This document shows positions 31,690 to 43,673 of a stretch of 64,000 nucleotides of DNA, in pieces. Origin of the DNA: Rhineura floridana (taxonomy: Eukaryota > Chordata > Lepidosauria > Squamata > Rhineuridae); assembly GCF_030035675.1 (NCBI RefSeq), contig NC_084482.1, forward strand, positions 229,282,943-229,346,942. The letters run 5' to 3'. Made by a program: the position numbers and the translations under genes. Under the pieces are notes generated by a model. The model saw nothing but the letters and a program-made list of their open reading frames with translations, searched no databases and was not told the DNA's origin. How positions within the stretch are numbered: the first letter of the stretch is position 1; each line of letters begins with the position of its first letter.

Positions 31690-33165
31690 ATGGAGTTGAA
31701 GGGGCAGGATTGGAGCTTGAGATTGGTAGACAAATGGTCAAAGAATACTTAATCACTTTGAACGAGTTCAACTCTCGAGGGCCCGATGAACTGCATCCTA
31801 AAGTATTGAAGGAACTGGCTGTAGAACTGGCTCTTGCAGGGAGGAAGGGCGGGATATAAATCAAATAAGGAAGGAAGGAAGGAAGGAAGGAAGGAAGACG
31901 TCTCAGAACCGCTGTCTATTATCTTTGTGAAGTCATGGAGGATGGGTGAAGTGCTGGATAACTGGAGGAGGGCTAATGTCCCAATCTTCAAAAAGGAGGA
32001 ACCAGGGAACTGCAGACCAGACAGCCTGACATCGATCCTTGGGAAAATTCTGGAGCAGATTATAAAGCAGTCAGTCTGTAAGCACCTTGAAAACAATGCA
32101 GTGAGTACTAGGAGCCAACATGGATTTATGAAGAACAAATCCTGCCAAACTAATCTCATCTCATTTTTTGATTGGGTAACTCCCTTGTAGACTGTGGGAA
32201 TGCTGTGGACATAATATATCTCGACTTCAGCAAAGCTTTTGACAAACTGACCCATGCTATTCACATTAGCAAGCCAGCTAAATGTGGGCTGGATGGAACA
32301 ACTATCAGGTGGATCCACAGCTGGCTACAGAATAGTACTCAGAGAGGGCTTATCAATGGTTCCTTCTCAAACTGAGGGAAGGTAACGAGCGAAGTACTGC
32401 AGGGCTCGGTCCTGGGCCCAGTGCTCTTCAAGATGTTTATTAATGACTTGGATGAGGAGGTACAAGGAATGCTTATCAAATTTGCAGATGATACAAAATC
32501 AAAAAGGATCTTTATAGGCTGGAGCATGGGGCTGAAAACAATGAAATATAAAAGGGATATGAGCCAAGTTCTACACCTAGGAAAATGAAACCAAATGCCC
32601 AGTTATAATGGATATTTGGCTCAGCAATACGACATGTGAGCAGGATCTTGGGATTGTTGTTGATCAGAAGCGGAGTATGAGCCAACAGCGTGATGTGGCT
32701 GCAAAAAAGGCAAATGCTATTTTAGGCTGACTATTAGAGTGGTACAACAATGGAACCAATTACCTAGAGCAGTGGTTCTCAGACGGTGCGCTGTGGCACA
32801 CTGGTGCACCGCAAGAGGTGACTAGGTGTGCTGCAAATATTATGAAAGTATATTTTAAAAATGAGAAGAAACCCATTTGTATAGTTATTTTTATTCATAG
32901 TTTAAAATATATTAATATATTTTTAATTTTGTAAACAAGGTGCGCCAGAAAATGTTTATATGTTTTACAGTGCGCCACGAACCAAAAAAGTTTGAGAACC
33001 ACTGAGTTAGAGAAGTAGTGGGCTCTCCGACCCTGGAGGCCTTCAAGAGGCAGCTGGACAGCCACCTGTCAGGGATGCTTTAATTTGGGTTCCTGCATTG
33101 AGCAGGGGGTTGGACTTGATGGCCTTATAGGCCCCTTCCAACTCTACTATTCTATGATTCTATGT
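31690..33165 (+). mobile_element. CR1 LINE, 3' half, with nested MITE
   Basis: Plus-strand CR1: SWRMGEVLDNWRRANVPIF, GNCRPDSLTSILGKILEQII, VDIIYLDFSKAFDKLTHAI, then [19 protein letters not shown]-like text and the FADDTK motif. The frame is broken several times and the middle carries deletions. It ends at the TATTCTATGATTCTATG repeat. A (GGAA)n run lies at 31868-31899 beside a LINE-tail phrase GGGCGGGATATAAATC, a secondary insertion. Confidence 0.88.
32770..33004. mobile_element. hAT-type MITE nested in CR1
   Basis: Starts CAGTGGTTCTCAGACGGTGC and ends AAAGTTTGAGAACCACTG: terminal inverted repeats of the widespread CAGTGGTTCTCAAAC hAT type. Flanks ACCTAGAG and AGTTAGAG resemble a decayed 8-bp target duplication. 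235 bp, no coding capacity. Confidence 0.9.
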
Positions 33166-33344
33166 TACCACTACTACTAATAACAACAATAATAATGTTG
33201 CAGAATGCAGCCACAATGAAACAAACACCACAGAGTCTCAGATGTGCTGCTGGCTGACCCTTTGTGTTCTACTCAGATGTAATTCTCAGTGTTTAACTGG
33301 GCGTACTTCTGATTATTTCAGCCTTATTGTGGTGTACGTTTTCT

Positions 33345-34330
33345 TAAGTTAGAGTCATAGAGATGGAAGGGACTTTGGAGGTCATCTACTCTAACCTCTT
33401 GCTCAGCTGAATAGGGTCTGCAATGCAGGAGGCAGCTATAATATCCCTGACAGATGTCCACCCAGCCTGGGCTTAAATATCTCCAGTGAAGGAGAGCCCA
33501 CCCCCTCCTAAGGCTGTCTGTTTTGTTGTCAGACAGGAAATTTATCCTAATCTTTAGCCAGAAAGCTGATTCCCTGCAATATCCACACTTTGGTTGTAGT
33601 CGCCTAACCTCTGGAGCCAAAGAGAATGAGCTTCTCCCCTTCATCTTCTCTTCTCCCAGTCATTCACAACTTTTGGGTGCCCAGATGTTGCTGGACTACA
33701 GTCCCGTTGTTCCTGACCACTGGCCATGCTGGCTAGGGTGACGGGAGATGGAGTCTGGCAACATCTGGGCTCCCAAAGGTTGGGAAAGGTGGGAGCATAG
33801 GCTAAATCTACCCAACTCTTTTGACCGTTCCTCTTTGTGGTTTCCACACCCCTCCCTCTCCTGTTTGCCCTCCTGTAGATACACTCCGATCTGCCAATGC
33901 CACTCTTAAAATGTGAGGCCTGTGACTGCACAGCTGGGAGGCCAGCTCCAGATGTGATCTTACCTGCTTAAAATAGGGTGGAATTATCGTTATTTCTTGT
34001 GATCTGGGCTCCCCTCCCCAAATGCAACCTACCACTCTGCTGTCTCATGTCTCTGTTTGACATCAGCTAAGACATCCAGATCCTTTTCATGTGTTCTGCT
34101 GCCAGGGCAAGTCTCCCCTTTCCTAAATTTGTGCCTTTGATTCTTGGTACCTAAACCCAGGGCTCCGCACTTTACCTTTGTTGAATTTCACCTTGCTGGT
34201 TTCAGCCCAGCGTTCAATCTGTGAAGATCATTTTGCAGCTTGATTCTGTCTTCTATTATTTTAGCAATTTCTCTGAAATTTGTGTCATCTGCAAATTGAT
34301 CAGAATTGTTCTACCCCTTTGCTCAAAACA
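33345..34330 (-). mobile_element. CR1 LINE copy, minus strand, decayed
   Basis: 33350-33640 carries the CR1 end region (GGAAGGGACTTTGGAGGTCA, CCACCCAGCCTGGGCTTAAA, CAGGAAATTTATCCTAATCT). 33890-34330 carries coding-region text in antisense (AAGATCATTTTGCAGCTTGA, TTTGTGTCATCTGCAAATTG = catalytic FADD region). A palindromic MITE at 33664-33792 splits it. Confidence 0.78.
33664..33792. repeat. Palindromic MITE nested in CR1
   Basis: CAACTTTTGGGTGCCCAGAT ... ATCTGGGCTCCCAAAGGTTGGG: inverted halves around GACCACTGGCCATGCTGGC. Same family as 24328 and 29778. Confidence 0.8.
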
Positions 34331-34344
34331 TGTATAAAGATGTT

Positions 34345-34515
34345 ATACTAAAGCTAAAATGACGAAACTGAGGTTATCATACTTTGGAGACATAATGAGA
34401 AGACCTGATTCACTCGAAAAGACTATAATGCTGGGAAAAACTCTTGGAGGTCACTGATTCATAGGGTCGCCATAAGTTGTAGTCGGCTTGAAGGCACATA
34501 ACAACAACAAGATAT
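34345..34515 (+). mobile_element. RTE-BovB 3' end
   Basis: AAACTGAGGTTATCATACTT, GAGACATAATGAGAAGACCT, then GGGTCGCCATAAGTTGTAGT and ACATAACAACAACAAG: the last ORF codons and the terminal ACAACA tail of BovB, with about 100 coding bases deleted. Confidence 0.85.
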
Positions 34516-35470
34516 ACACACCCACACACATAACATGGGTTCATAAAACAGGAAAAATTGTAAATAAAAACATTTCTACATAAAGCTCAAATGAGTACGC
34601 ATCTTCATTTTCAAATGAAAATTCAGCATGGTGGTCATTGCAATGCCTGTCATGGGGAGACATTCCTAATCTCAACCAGCCCCTAGTAAAAAGGAATTCA
34701 GCTTGATTATAAATTATTGTTCAGCAATTTCATCCTAGAATTTCCCTTTGAAGCCCATTTGTTAAAGAATGGTGATGTTTTCAGGTCAACAGCAGAGAGA
34801 CCCAGGACAGCGAAACGATCCCCCATTAGTTTCCTAAAGTGACCTCTTTTGATGTCAGGTTTGGGTCCATTTATTCTTTTGCACGCAGACTGGCCTTCTT
34901 GTCCGAGGTAGAATGCACATAGAAGGGCATTGCTGGCAGACGGTGGAATACACATGTAGCAACGGAAGATGCGCAAGTGAGACGAGCCTTGGCGTTGCAG
35001 CTGACAGACTACTAGGTCCTGCGATTGCCTTACCTGAATAAATATGGGGACAGAATTAGCCTCAGAGGGTTTTTTACAGGCCCACAGGGTTTATGTTTAC
35101 GTTAGGTGTAAACATATGTTGCCTTCCATGTAAATCAGCTGAACCATGTTCTCCTGGGTTTATTATTCTGAACTAAAACACGCTAACCATCCACGCTAGT
35201 GGGAAGGAGCGTCCCCTAGTGGCCAGAAGAGAGGAGAATGATGATGGGTGGGGGGCTTCTCCCAATGTCACCTTCACAACGCCAACAGACCTGGGGCAGG
35301 AAGGGAGGTGTGTGCTTTCATATCTGTGTTGCCCAGGACGCAGCACCTCCCCATTCCAGAGCCTCCCCCTGACTGCTTGAGAGAAGTCTGACAAAACCGG
35401 GGCCCGCCCCAAGACAGTGAAGGATTTTGCACAGAGGAGGGCGCCCTTGTCCAGGATTCCCTTCCAAGCA
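34516..35470. other. No recognised feature
   Basis: About 950 bases with no named repeat and no splice-flanked coding frame. 35175-35413 has an open frame but no known domain. Confidence 0.35.
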
Positions 35471-35965
35471 GTTGTTATGAGTCTTCAAGTTGTTTACGAC
35501 TTATGGCGACCCTATGAATCAGGGACCTCCAAGAGCATCTGCCATGAACCACCCTGTTCAGATCTTGTAAGTTCAGGTCTGTGGCTTCCTTTAAGGAATC
35601 AGTCCATCTCTTGTTTGGCCTTCCTCCTTTTCTACTTCCCTCTGTTTTTCTGTATTGTCTTTTCTAGTGAATCGGGTCTTCTCATGATGTGTCCAAAGTA
35701 TGAGAACCTCTGTTTCATCATTTTAGCTTCTAGTGATAGTTCTGGTTTAATTTGTTCTAACACCCAATTATTTGTCTTTTTTGCAGTCCATGGTATGCGC
35801 AAAGCTCTCCTCTAACACCACATTTCAAACGAGTTAATTTTTCTCTTATCAGCTTTTTTCACTGTCCAACTTTCACATCCATGCATAGAGATCGGGAATA
35901 CCATGGTCTGAATGATCCTGACTTCAGTGTTCAATGATACATCCTTATTAGATTTTCTTATACGA
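35471..35965 (-). mobile_element. RTE-BovB LINE, 3' end
   Basis: Near parallel copy of 15737-16235: TTGTTATGAGTCTTCAAGTT, ACTTATGGCGACCCTATGAA, CAACACCCAATTATTTG-type text, and CACATCCATGCATAGAGATC (antisense of the CESW-type motif). Confidence 0.88.
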
Positions 35966-36860
35966 TTCTATGATTCTTATTTAGATTCTTATTTAGATTT
36001 ATGATTTGTCCTGGTCCAGAGCAGATTGTGGGATGGGCACCCCCAGTTATTTTTTTCTGCCTCTTTTTGTCCGTTTTGATTGTGTGTAGATACCATTATG
36101 TGTCCCCTTGGCGCCTCGCAGCAGCTCTGGGCCAGACGGGACGCACTGGCACCTCTTAGAGGACACCCTCACCTTTCCTGGGGTGTATGGTTTGTCTTTG
36201 CACAGAGCACATTTTGAAGTGGGTTCCCTCAGTTACTTATTTTTTTATGATTTTATGACCTCATTATGCACTTATGACCATTTCAGAAGCCTGATTATTT
36301 TGATTGCATAAACGTATTGTTAGCCTTGACGGGGAGAGTCCCCCGATCACAGCGATATATCATACAGGGTACCCGAACACATATTTTGGGATTCAGAGAC
36401 ATGTGAAGTTTGGCTTCAAGTTGCTGCAGCTGTCAACTTCTTTTTTAGTGTTTTGAACTTTCAAGCAAAAAGGAACTGGGAACTAGGAACCAACTTCAGC
36501 GTCGTGATGTCCTAATAAGGTTCAGCATATGTATGGAGTGCACTTTTGAATGTTCAGAGCACTTCACAGGCAGTCCCTGGTGGTCCTTACAATAACCTGT
36601 GAGGTAGGCCAGGTGTGCATCCAAGCCCCCCAGATGGCTCTAGCAAGCGAGCCCAGCTGCATGACAAGGGGGGGGGGTTCATTCGTGATCCCATAAGTGG
36701 CAACCAGCAAGATCTTGAGCATGGGGAGAAAGAGAAAGCACCCATGGAAATCTCCTCTCTCCCTCTCTGAATAAGGGATTGGTGCCCTATTCCCCTGTGG
36801 GGGATGCTTGTGGGGCTCCCCCCCATGTTAGGCTTACCTCTTCAGCTCTGCCATTCCCAA
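35966..36860. other. No recognised feature
   Basis: AT-rich then mixed sequence; no named repeat, no convincing exon. A short G-run lies at 36668-36678. Confidence 0.35.
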
Positions 36861-36869
36861 GAAAAGGCC

Positions 36870-37330
36870 ATTCTTGCTACGCCGTTGCTGCTGGGGGTGG
36901 AGGGGGGACTTCGGAGGGGTGGTGGAAACGGTTCCGCTTGGCTCGGGGTGGGCGCAGCTGCCTGGATCGGCGCCAGCTTCCCCCTTTCCGTTCCCTGAAA
37001 CTGCTGAGCGTGAAGTTCCGCGCGTGGGGAAGCGAAACTCTCCCCCAACCCCCAACCCCGGCCTCTACGCTGCAGAGTCCCCGCCGGGGCCAGCGGGGGT
37101 GGGAGGAAGGAGGTGGGTCAGGGGAGGATGCCCTGCCTGGAGTGCCAGGGGGCTGGAGACAGGGAGGGGGGATCTAGGTGGAGGGACCCAGGGGGGCCGA
37201 GCTTGCGTAGCTGAAGAGACCCACAGCGGGGGGGAGGGAGGAAGGAGTCCCCCTATCACCGCCTCACCGTGCACTCCCAGAAGAGTCCCCCTCCCTCCCA
37301 GCCCAGGCGGAATCTGCACGCACACCAGAA
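36870..37330. promoter_or_regulatory. CpG-rich block without an assigned gene
   Basis: GC-dense with scattered CpGs (TTCCGCGCGTGGGGAAGCG, CCGCCGGGGCCAGCG). Overlapping long frames on both strands look like composition artefacts. It could be the promoter of a gene I cannot see or an unmarked GC patch. Confidence 0.3.
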
Positions 37331-37904
37331 TGACGGGGGGAGTGGGCTGAGACCCCTGCAAGTAGAAATCTGGCACGCCAAGGAGAGAGGTTGCGGGCCA
37401 AAAGGTGGCGCTTGCCCTGGTTTCCTACTTGCAAGGAGGGTTTTTTATTGTACACATGGTGGGGGCGAGCATTAAAAATGGAATGTGCCAGCTGCGATCA
37501 GGGGTCCAGTCTGTTGCTGCTGCCATTCGGGGACTCTCCCTCCTCCCCAGAATAGCAGCAGAATGGAGGGGGATTCGGTTGGACCCTCAAGGGCCAAATA
37601 CTATAACTGAATTGGCAGGGCCGGATCCACAGGGGGGGGCACAGAGCTCCTCCCCCATTGCCGGACTCCTGTCATCACTAGACATATACTTGCCCTTTCG
37701 GTGCCTCCCACCGAGGTTTTTTCCTGATGCCCCCATTGGGAATTGGCCCCTAGCACCACTTCCCCAGGTGGGGCTTGACCAAAAGCCACAGTGCCGCTGG
37801 AAGGTTAATGCAGGGCAGGGTGTGGTCATCCAGGGTCTGGGGGGTCTTTGACCCCCTTCCTTTATTGGGATCCAGGTCCCTGCAGGGTTCATATGTCTCC
37901 TGCG

Positions 37905-38070
37905 TCCTATGAGTCAGTCAGCATCAAAGGGGAGTGTGTTCGCCACTGAGAAGAGTCTTCTAACTTTCTTCCTTGTTCTCTCCTGCTGATTGGAGCCAAT
38001 CAGAGTGAAAGGAGTTCCTATTGGTTCCTACTTCAAAGAACCACTTAGTGGAGAGTGAGAGTTCTGTCAT
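37905..38070. repeat. Foldback element fragment
   Basis: Contains GTCAGCATCAAAGGGGAGTG, CCACTGAGAAGAGTCTTCTA and a central CTGATTGGAGCCAATCAGAG palindrome. The same modules occur in opposite halves at 39725-39905 and partly at 51240-51325. Confidence 0.6.
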
Positions 38071-38287
38071 TGCAGAAGAGGCCCTGAATCCTGAGGATAG
38101 CATCCCATCTACATCATCAAGTGGTTTGATGAGAGAAGAGAAACGTGCAGACGCCCAATCCAGTAATTCAAGCACTATCTCTGACAGTGAGAAAGGGCAG
38201 TCCAAGGGCGACAGCGGCAGAGAAGCAGAAAGCAGCATTCAAACCTGGCCAGAATTATCTATACTCTTAGGAGGCCTGCACTTCTGA
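38021..38287 (+). other. 88-residue open frame, unknown
   Basis: Serine- and glutamate-rich (ESESSVIAEEALNPEDSI, STSSSGLMREEKRADAQ). It starts inside a foldback repeat and ends just before an LTR-like region. No family recognised; it could be a scrap of a mobile element's coding sequence. Low confidence that it is expressed. Confidence 0.2.
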
Positions 38288-38619
38288 ATTTGCCACTCCA
38301 GCCCTGGGTCTCTGGGCAGCCAGGCCAGACTTCCCACTTCATGCTCTGGAGCCAGAGCCTGGAAGGCGCTTTTTCCCCACCTTCCTGCAGGCTTGCCAGA
38401 GAGGCTTGCAGAGTGCTGGGGTGCCAATGGGGCGTGAGTGCATGTGCAGGTGGGCATTCCTCATCAGCCCAACGCTCTTGTTGTGGGGCAAGAGCAACGC
38501 CTGTTCTGTTCTTTTGTTTGTGTTCCAGGAGGGAGATAGACTTAGGGTCCTCCAGATGGAGAGGCTGGATTACCTTTACCTGTGATGCTCTGACTGCCTT
38601 CCTTCCATCTCTAGACTGA

Positions 38620-38900
38620 TACTCGACTTAAGGGAAGCTTCTCTGCCCCTCCTTCCTTTGTCTTCCTCTCAGACTGTCCGAGAGAGGAGACCCCTTTGTC
38701 TCTGCTCCCTCTCCTCACCCATGAGGGCGACTCCCAAGTCTGGGCGTTGCTCCTCCAACTTAGCTAGTTAGTTAGAACTAGGTTTGCCTTTCTATCTACT
38801 ATGTATTTCTATAAATAAAGTATCTTCTCTTGTTTTACTCTTACGTCTCAGTGATCTAAATGCAGGGTAAAAGGCTGCCACTCAGGTAAACGCACGCACC
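38620..38900 (+). repeat. LTR-like segment, related to 43674-44152 and 50640-50960 (fossil)
   Basis: Shares GTCCGAGAGAGGAGACCCCT, the phrase AGAACTAGGTTTGCCTTTCT and TATTTCTATAAATAAAGTAT with 50700-50870, and a looser match with the solo LTR. The outer limits were not found. Confidence 0.55.
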
Positions 38901-38919
38901 GCCCACTCCAAGCTCAGAC

Positions 38920-39480
38920 CATTGGCGATCTCTGCTAATATCTATACAAATGTACATAGCAGCTCCTTCCTTTGAGGAGGGATCCTGAGTCCAGGCGCCG
39001 CCAGAGTCCTCTTGCCTTGCTTTGCGCAGGTCGAGTCTACCGGCGACTGGTGATGCTAGCCTCCCCGTGCCAGCGGATTGGGCAGAAATGGTGTGGTGGG
39101 AGGAGCTCTTCTCAGAAAAGTAGGGCTCTTCCTGGAAAGAGGGGCCTGGAGGGGGGGAGAAGGAGTGCAACCGCAGTGGTGGGAAGGGGAGCCTGGCTGG
39201 TTTCACGTTCCTCCTCTCTGTCATTAAGAAGCCCGGAAGGAGGTTCGGAGCCCACCCTGAGTCACCCCTGCGCCCTCCCGCCTTGCGCCTTCTGCTTTGC
39301 AGATGCGCGAGAGAAGCGATAGGGGGCTGTTGAGGGTCCTCTCTCCTCCCTTCCACGTTCAGTGGGGGGCGCCTGGGAAGCGACTGCAGGGCACCCTTGG
39401 GAGCCCAAGGCGGCACAGGAACGCACAGAGCGCCAACCGGCAGCCTCCTTCGCGCTCCAAGGCCCTGACACAAAGCAAGG
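38920..39480. other. GC-rich stretch, no gene
   Basis: Moderately CpG-rich (GAGTCCAGGCGCCGCCAGAG). Frames on both strands lack domains. Confidence 0.3.
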
Positions 39481-39724
39481 GAGGCTCGCCAGGTTGCCCC
39501 CCCCCAATGATTGCGTGGTTGACTGGTCTGCGTGGTTCAGAAAGCCAAACTGCAGCGGGGGGGGGGAAGGGGGCAACTGTTTGAAAACTGCAGAGCAGGA
39601 AGAAGTGGATGGATCTGCAAACAGCAGTGTAGTGGCCAATTCAGAAGTGCAGCGGCCCTTCATGTAAAACAGCCGTGCCCCCTCCTCATTTTTTTTTGCT
39701 GTGGGGTTGCGAATGAGACCTTTG

Positions 39725-39905
39725 ATAATACCTAGGAATCAATAAGCATGAAAGAGGAGAGTGTTAGCTACTGAGAAGAGTCTTCTCAATTGCTAACTCA
39801 TCTCCTTTCACTTTGATTGGCTCCAATTTGCTGGAAAGGACAAGAAAGCATTTTAGAAGACTCTTCTAAGTGGTTAACTTTCATGCTGATTGGCTTGTAG
39901 GATGC
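39725..39905. repeat. Foldback MITE with long imperfect arms
   Basis: Left arm AATAAGCATGAAAGAGGAGA ... CTGAGAAGAGTCTTCTCAA; right arm TTAGAAGACTCTTCTAAGTG ... TTCATGCTGATTGGCTTG. The arms are inverted copies; about 70 bases lie between. Confidence 0.7.
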
Positions 39906-39959
39906 TGGAGACATTGGGACCCTGTTGGGACCCTGCTCCCAAAAAGGTACAGGCTCTAA

Positions 39960-41425
39960 GACCCCCTGAAACCCTCTAATTATAGGAAAGGAATGTCAGA
40001 CTTGGTTTCATTCACACAGTCACTGTCGCCTGCTTTGGTTGCTGCTGAGCTTCTCAACCAACTCCTGTGAATCTTTTAAAAAGCGAGCTCTCCTCCAAAA
40101 GGTCATTTGCATAGTAAATGTGTGGAGGCTTCAAGGTGTGGCAGGACTCAGTCGTTATTTGCTTATCACGGAAATGCCACAGCTCACTGGCAGAGCACCT
40201 GCTTTGAGGGCAAAGTCCCAGGTTCGAGCCCCAACGGCGGCATCTCCAGGCAGGGCTGGGAATGTCCCCCACCTGAAGCCCTACACAGCCGCTGCCAGTC
40301 AGTGTAGACAATACTGAGCTTAGATATAAGGCAGCTCAGTGCCCCCCTTTTTTGCTGCCATTTATTCTGCTAAGTGGTGAGGCTGGACCCCCACCTAACC
40401 CCAGGAGTTGTTTGTTCTTCAGGCAGTTCATGCTGCTTCTCTCTGCCTGCCTGTGGCACCTACCATTGTGGTCTACTTCCTCTGTTGATCAGCTGCGAGG
40501 TGCCAGCAAGGCTTAATCTGAGTGAAAGCTTGCCGATATTTAGCCTTGGAGCTCCCTCCTAGAATTCTTGATCAAATATATCAGCGGTGATACTAGGAGA
40601 GTGCCCCTGAGCATGCACAAAGTGCATTTCCTTCACTGTGAAGTAGCCTCAATAAACCCATGGAACGACCCATAGAAGCCTCCAGGCTCTAGGAAAGATT
40701 AGCCCCCAGGGTGGAGGGGCTGCTCATGTGTGCAGGATCCGACTTGGGGTGGGGGTGGGGGTGGACCTGGTTCAGTTGCTGAGATCAGAAGTGAAAGTAA
40801 AGGAAACGGCGTCCTGGTGAATTAATCTGCTTTCCTGATGCTGCAGCTCGTGCCAAAGAGTGGGGGAGGGAGAGGGGATTTTGGTTCCCTTGAGGAAGCA
40901 GAAGCTGTTTTGAGCTCTCGCAGCGACGAGGGAGGCCTGTCGCTGCAAGTCCTGCTTTCCACCCTCGCTGGGCCTGTGCCAGTGGGGGTTTCCAGGCCTG
41001 GCCTTGCCATTGTCACCTGAGCAGGGGTTGTGGGCGCCCGCTTGGGTCTGGCTGGGGACTTTCCTGGGGTGGAGGCTTGATCCCTGCCTATCACAGGCTC
41101 TGAGGCTGCCTGGTCATCAGTTGCTGGGCAGGGAAGGCCTAACATTTGCAACATCCAACACTTGTTGCTCTCATCAGGGAACATCCCAGGCTGTTGCAGG
41201 ATAGGAGAAGCATTTCTGCAGGCAAGGGGGAGAGAGAAGGTGCAGAACAGCTTTGCAAAGCTTACCCCACCCCCACCCCCGTTTATATCTGACAGCAGTT
41301 GTTAAACTTCCTCTGCTCCTCCCCAGGAGATGGCCTGGCTGACCGGCCTGGACGGTTCAGAAAGGCAAACTGCAGTGGAAGGGTGAGAGGGCAAGAAAGA
41401 AGTTGAGAGAACCGCAACACTTTGC
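39960..41425. repeat. Duplicated block, unit 1
   Basis: Begins near AACCCTCTAATTATAGGAAA and ends before the next copy of that phrase at about 41428. It shares with unit 2 the stretches around TTCACACAGTCACTG, CTCTGTTGATCAGCTGCGAG, AAGGCTTAATCTGAG and CATGCACAAAGTGCATTTC. It includes a SINE at 40180-40340. No coding frame with a known domain. Confidence 0.65.
40180..40345 (+). mobile_element. tRNA-derived SINE
   Basis: CCACAGCTCACTGGCAGAGC, CCCAGGTTCGAGCCCC, GGCATCTCCAGGCAGGGCTG and TATAAGGCAGCTCAGTG. Good A- and B-box-like parts; same second family as 24668/26588. Confidence 0.75.
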
Positions 41426-41850
41426 AAGCCTCTAATTCTAGGAAGGGAATGCCAGACCCGGTTTAATTCACACAGTCACTGCAGCCTGCTTCGGTCGCTG
41501 CTGGACTTCTCCACCAGCCCCTGTAATTTTTTTTAAAAAGTGAGCTCTCCTCCAAAAGCTTATTTCCATAATAAATGTGTGGAGGCTTTAAGGTGTGGCA
41601 GGACTCCTTGCAGGTTTTGCTGAAACAATCCAGCACGGCTACCTCTCTGGAAACTCTGTCAAATGTGTTGCTTTCTTAAAAGAAAGGTGCTATTTGTTTT
41701 TTGGGGACTGGCCAGAACTCAGTGGCAGAGCCAAAGGTCTCAGGGTCAGGGTCCAGCATCTCCAAATATGGCTGGGAAAGAGCCCTGCCTGGAACTCTGG
41801 AGAGCCGCTGATAGTCAGTGCATTATTATTATTATTATAATTATTATTAT
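41027..41850. repeat. Recent duplicate, copy A (partner 45484-46312)
   Basis: Starts TGGGCGCCCGCTTGGGTCTG and runs through GGCCTAACATTTGCAACATC and the SINE-like 41700-41820 to the (ATT)n at 41820. Copy B matches nearly base for base; by eye fewer than about 20 differences over about 825 bases. Confidence 0.88.
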
Positions 41851-43480
41851 TATTATTATTATGGCCTGGTTTACTCTCCAGGCAGGGCTGCCTGAAACCC
41901 TGGGCAGCCACTGCCCGTAGGCATGTAGAGGATACTGAGCAAGACTGAGTATGACTTGTTGGTAAAAGGCCCTTGTCTCTGGTGACCCCTTTTTGGCTAC
42001 CGTTCCTTCTGGATCCCCGTCTTTTCCCGGGAGCTGTTTGCTGTGCAGGCTGTTCCATCATCCTACTTTTCTCTGCCCGTCTGTGGCATTTCTCACTTAC
42101 TGGAAGGCGGCAGAGCTACACAGCCGTTGCAACAAATCTGTTAAGGCCCCTGGGAAAGGACAGCGGGAAAAGGTGAGGCTCATTTGCAGCTAATGTACAC
42201 AGACCTCTCTCTGAGTGAGAGCTGAGACAGGGCCTCACAACGCAGACAGAGAACAAAGAAGCCTGCTCAGGTAACTATGAGCGTAGTTGTCTCATTCCAA
42301 CACCACTGCAGTCCGGTTCCTCTGTTGATCAGCTGCGAGATGCCAGCAAGGCTTAATCTGAGCGAAAGCTTGCCAAGCGTCAGCCTTGGAACCTCCTGCT
42401 AGAATTAGATTTTTGAGCAAACATCCCAGCAGCGGTCATAGGAGAGTGCCCCTGAACATGCACAAAGTGCATTTCGTTCACCCAAGAGTAGCTTCAGCAG
42501 AGTCACGCAAGGCTTCCAAGCTGTGTAGCCTCATTCTCCTCTTCTTCTTTAAATATCTGTCTACAGGGTGTGTGTGTGGGGGGCTGCTCGTGTGTGCAGG
42601 ATTCGATCTGGGTGGGGGTGGACCCGGTTTAGTTACTGAGATAAGAAGTGAAAGTCATGGAAACAGCTTCCTGGTGACTTACTCTCCTCTCCTGATGTTT
42701 TGCAGCGCGTGCCAAAGCGGCGGGGGGGGGGGGGAGAGGAGATTTTGGTTTCCTTGAGGAAGCAGAAGCTGTTTTGGGCTGTGGTGGCCTTGCCGCTGCC
42801 ACCTGAGCAGGGCCCGGGGGCGCCCACTTGGGTCTGGCTGGGGACTTCCCTGGGGTGGGGCTTGATCCCTGCCAATCATGGGCTCCGAGGCTCCCTGGTC
42901 ATCAGTTGCCGGGCAGGGAAGGCGTCGCTGCTGCAGAAACCAAGACTTGCGATCGTGTCTGGCCGTCCCAGGCTGCTGCACGTCCGGAGGAGCGTTTCTC
43001 TCGCAAAACAGCCTGCAAAGGCCGCCCTTCCCCCATTTCCGCCCTGCTTCGCTTGAGCAACGCTGGCCAGACTTCCTCCTCGGGAGGACGCGGGGAGGGG
43101 GATCGACCCACCTGCTGTTCGGAGCCCCTGCGCGAAGTCGCCAACTGCTCACAAGAGACCTTGTTCACCAGCACTGGCACTAAAAGGGTGCCCAGGCGCC
43201 CCCTCCCCAGCAGGACATCCCCACAAGGCACACGAAAAGGGGGACAAAATAATGGGAGGGGCAACCACCAGGTACAGACACCAGAGAGCAGGGGGACTTT
43301 CCTGAAACTCTTTGGGCTTGTTCCAGCCCCCCCCCCCCAGAGAAGACTTTCATTAATCCCTGGTGGGTTTGGAAGGTTCTCTGCAAGTTCTCCCTTTCTC
43401 TCTGCCCTATCTTTCCAATCTCAGGGAAATCTGGTGGTTTTGAGGAGGGGAGGTGGGCCGCTCTGTGTCTTTTCTCTTGC
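41428..43480. repeat. Duplicated block, unit 2
   Basis: Carries the same landmarks as unit 1 in the same order, including the GCTTGGGTCTGG-type stretch at 42815-42930, then GCTTTGCGC-poor GC-rich sequence to about 43480. 43290-43480 also resembles 47360-47480 (TTTCATTAATCC...). More diverged than copies A/B. No class II exon was found in it. Confidence 0.55.
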
Positions 43481-43673
43481 TGGTGTTGACATAAGAAGGC
43501 CATCTAGTCCAGCATCCTGGTCTCCCAGTGGCCAGCCAGATTCACCAATGGGAAGCCCACAGGCGGGACCTGAGCAGGACAGCAGAGCCACTCTCCCCAC
43601 TTGCCATTCCCAGCAACTGGTATTTGGAAGCAAGCGGCCTCTGGTTGCGGAGCAGAGCCATCGTGGCCAGTAG

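Noticed and set aside
38856-39473. 205-codon minus-strand frame
   Set aside because: No domain, GC-rich, and it overlaps plus-strand frames of similar quality.
39960-43480. Duplicated blocks as extra class II genes or pseudogenes
   Set aside because: No beta-1, Ig-domain or membrane exon signature was found in any unit on either strand.
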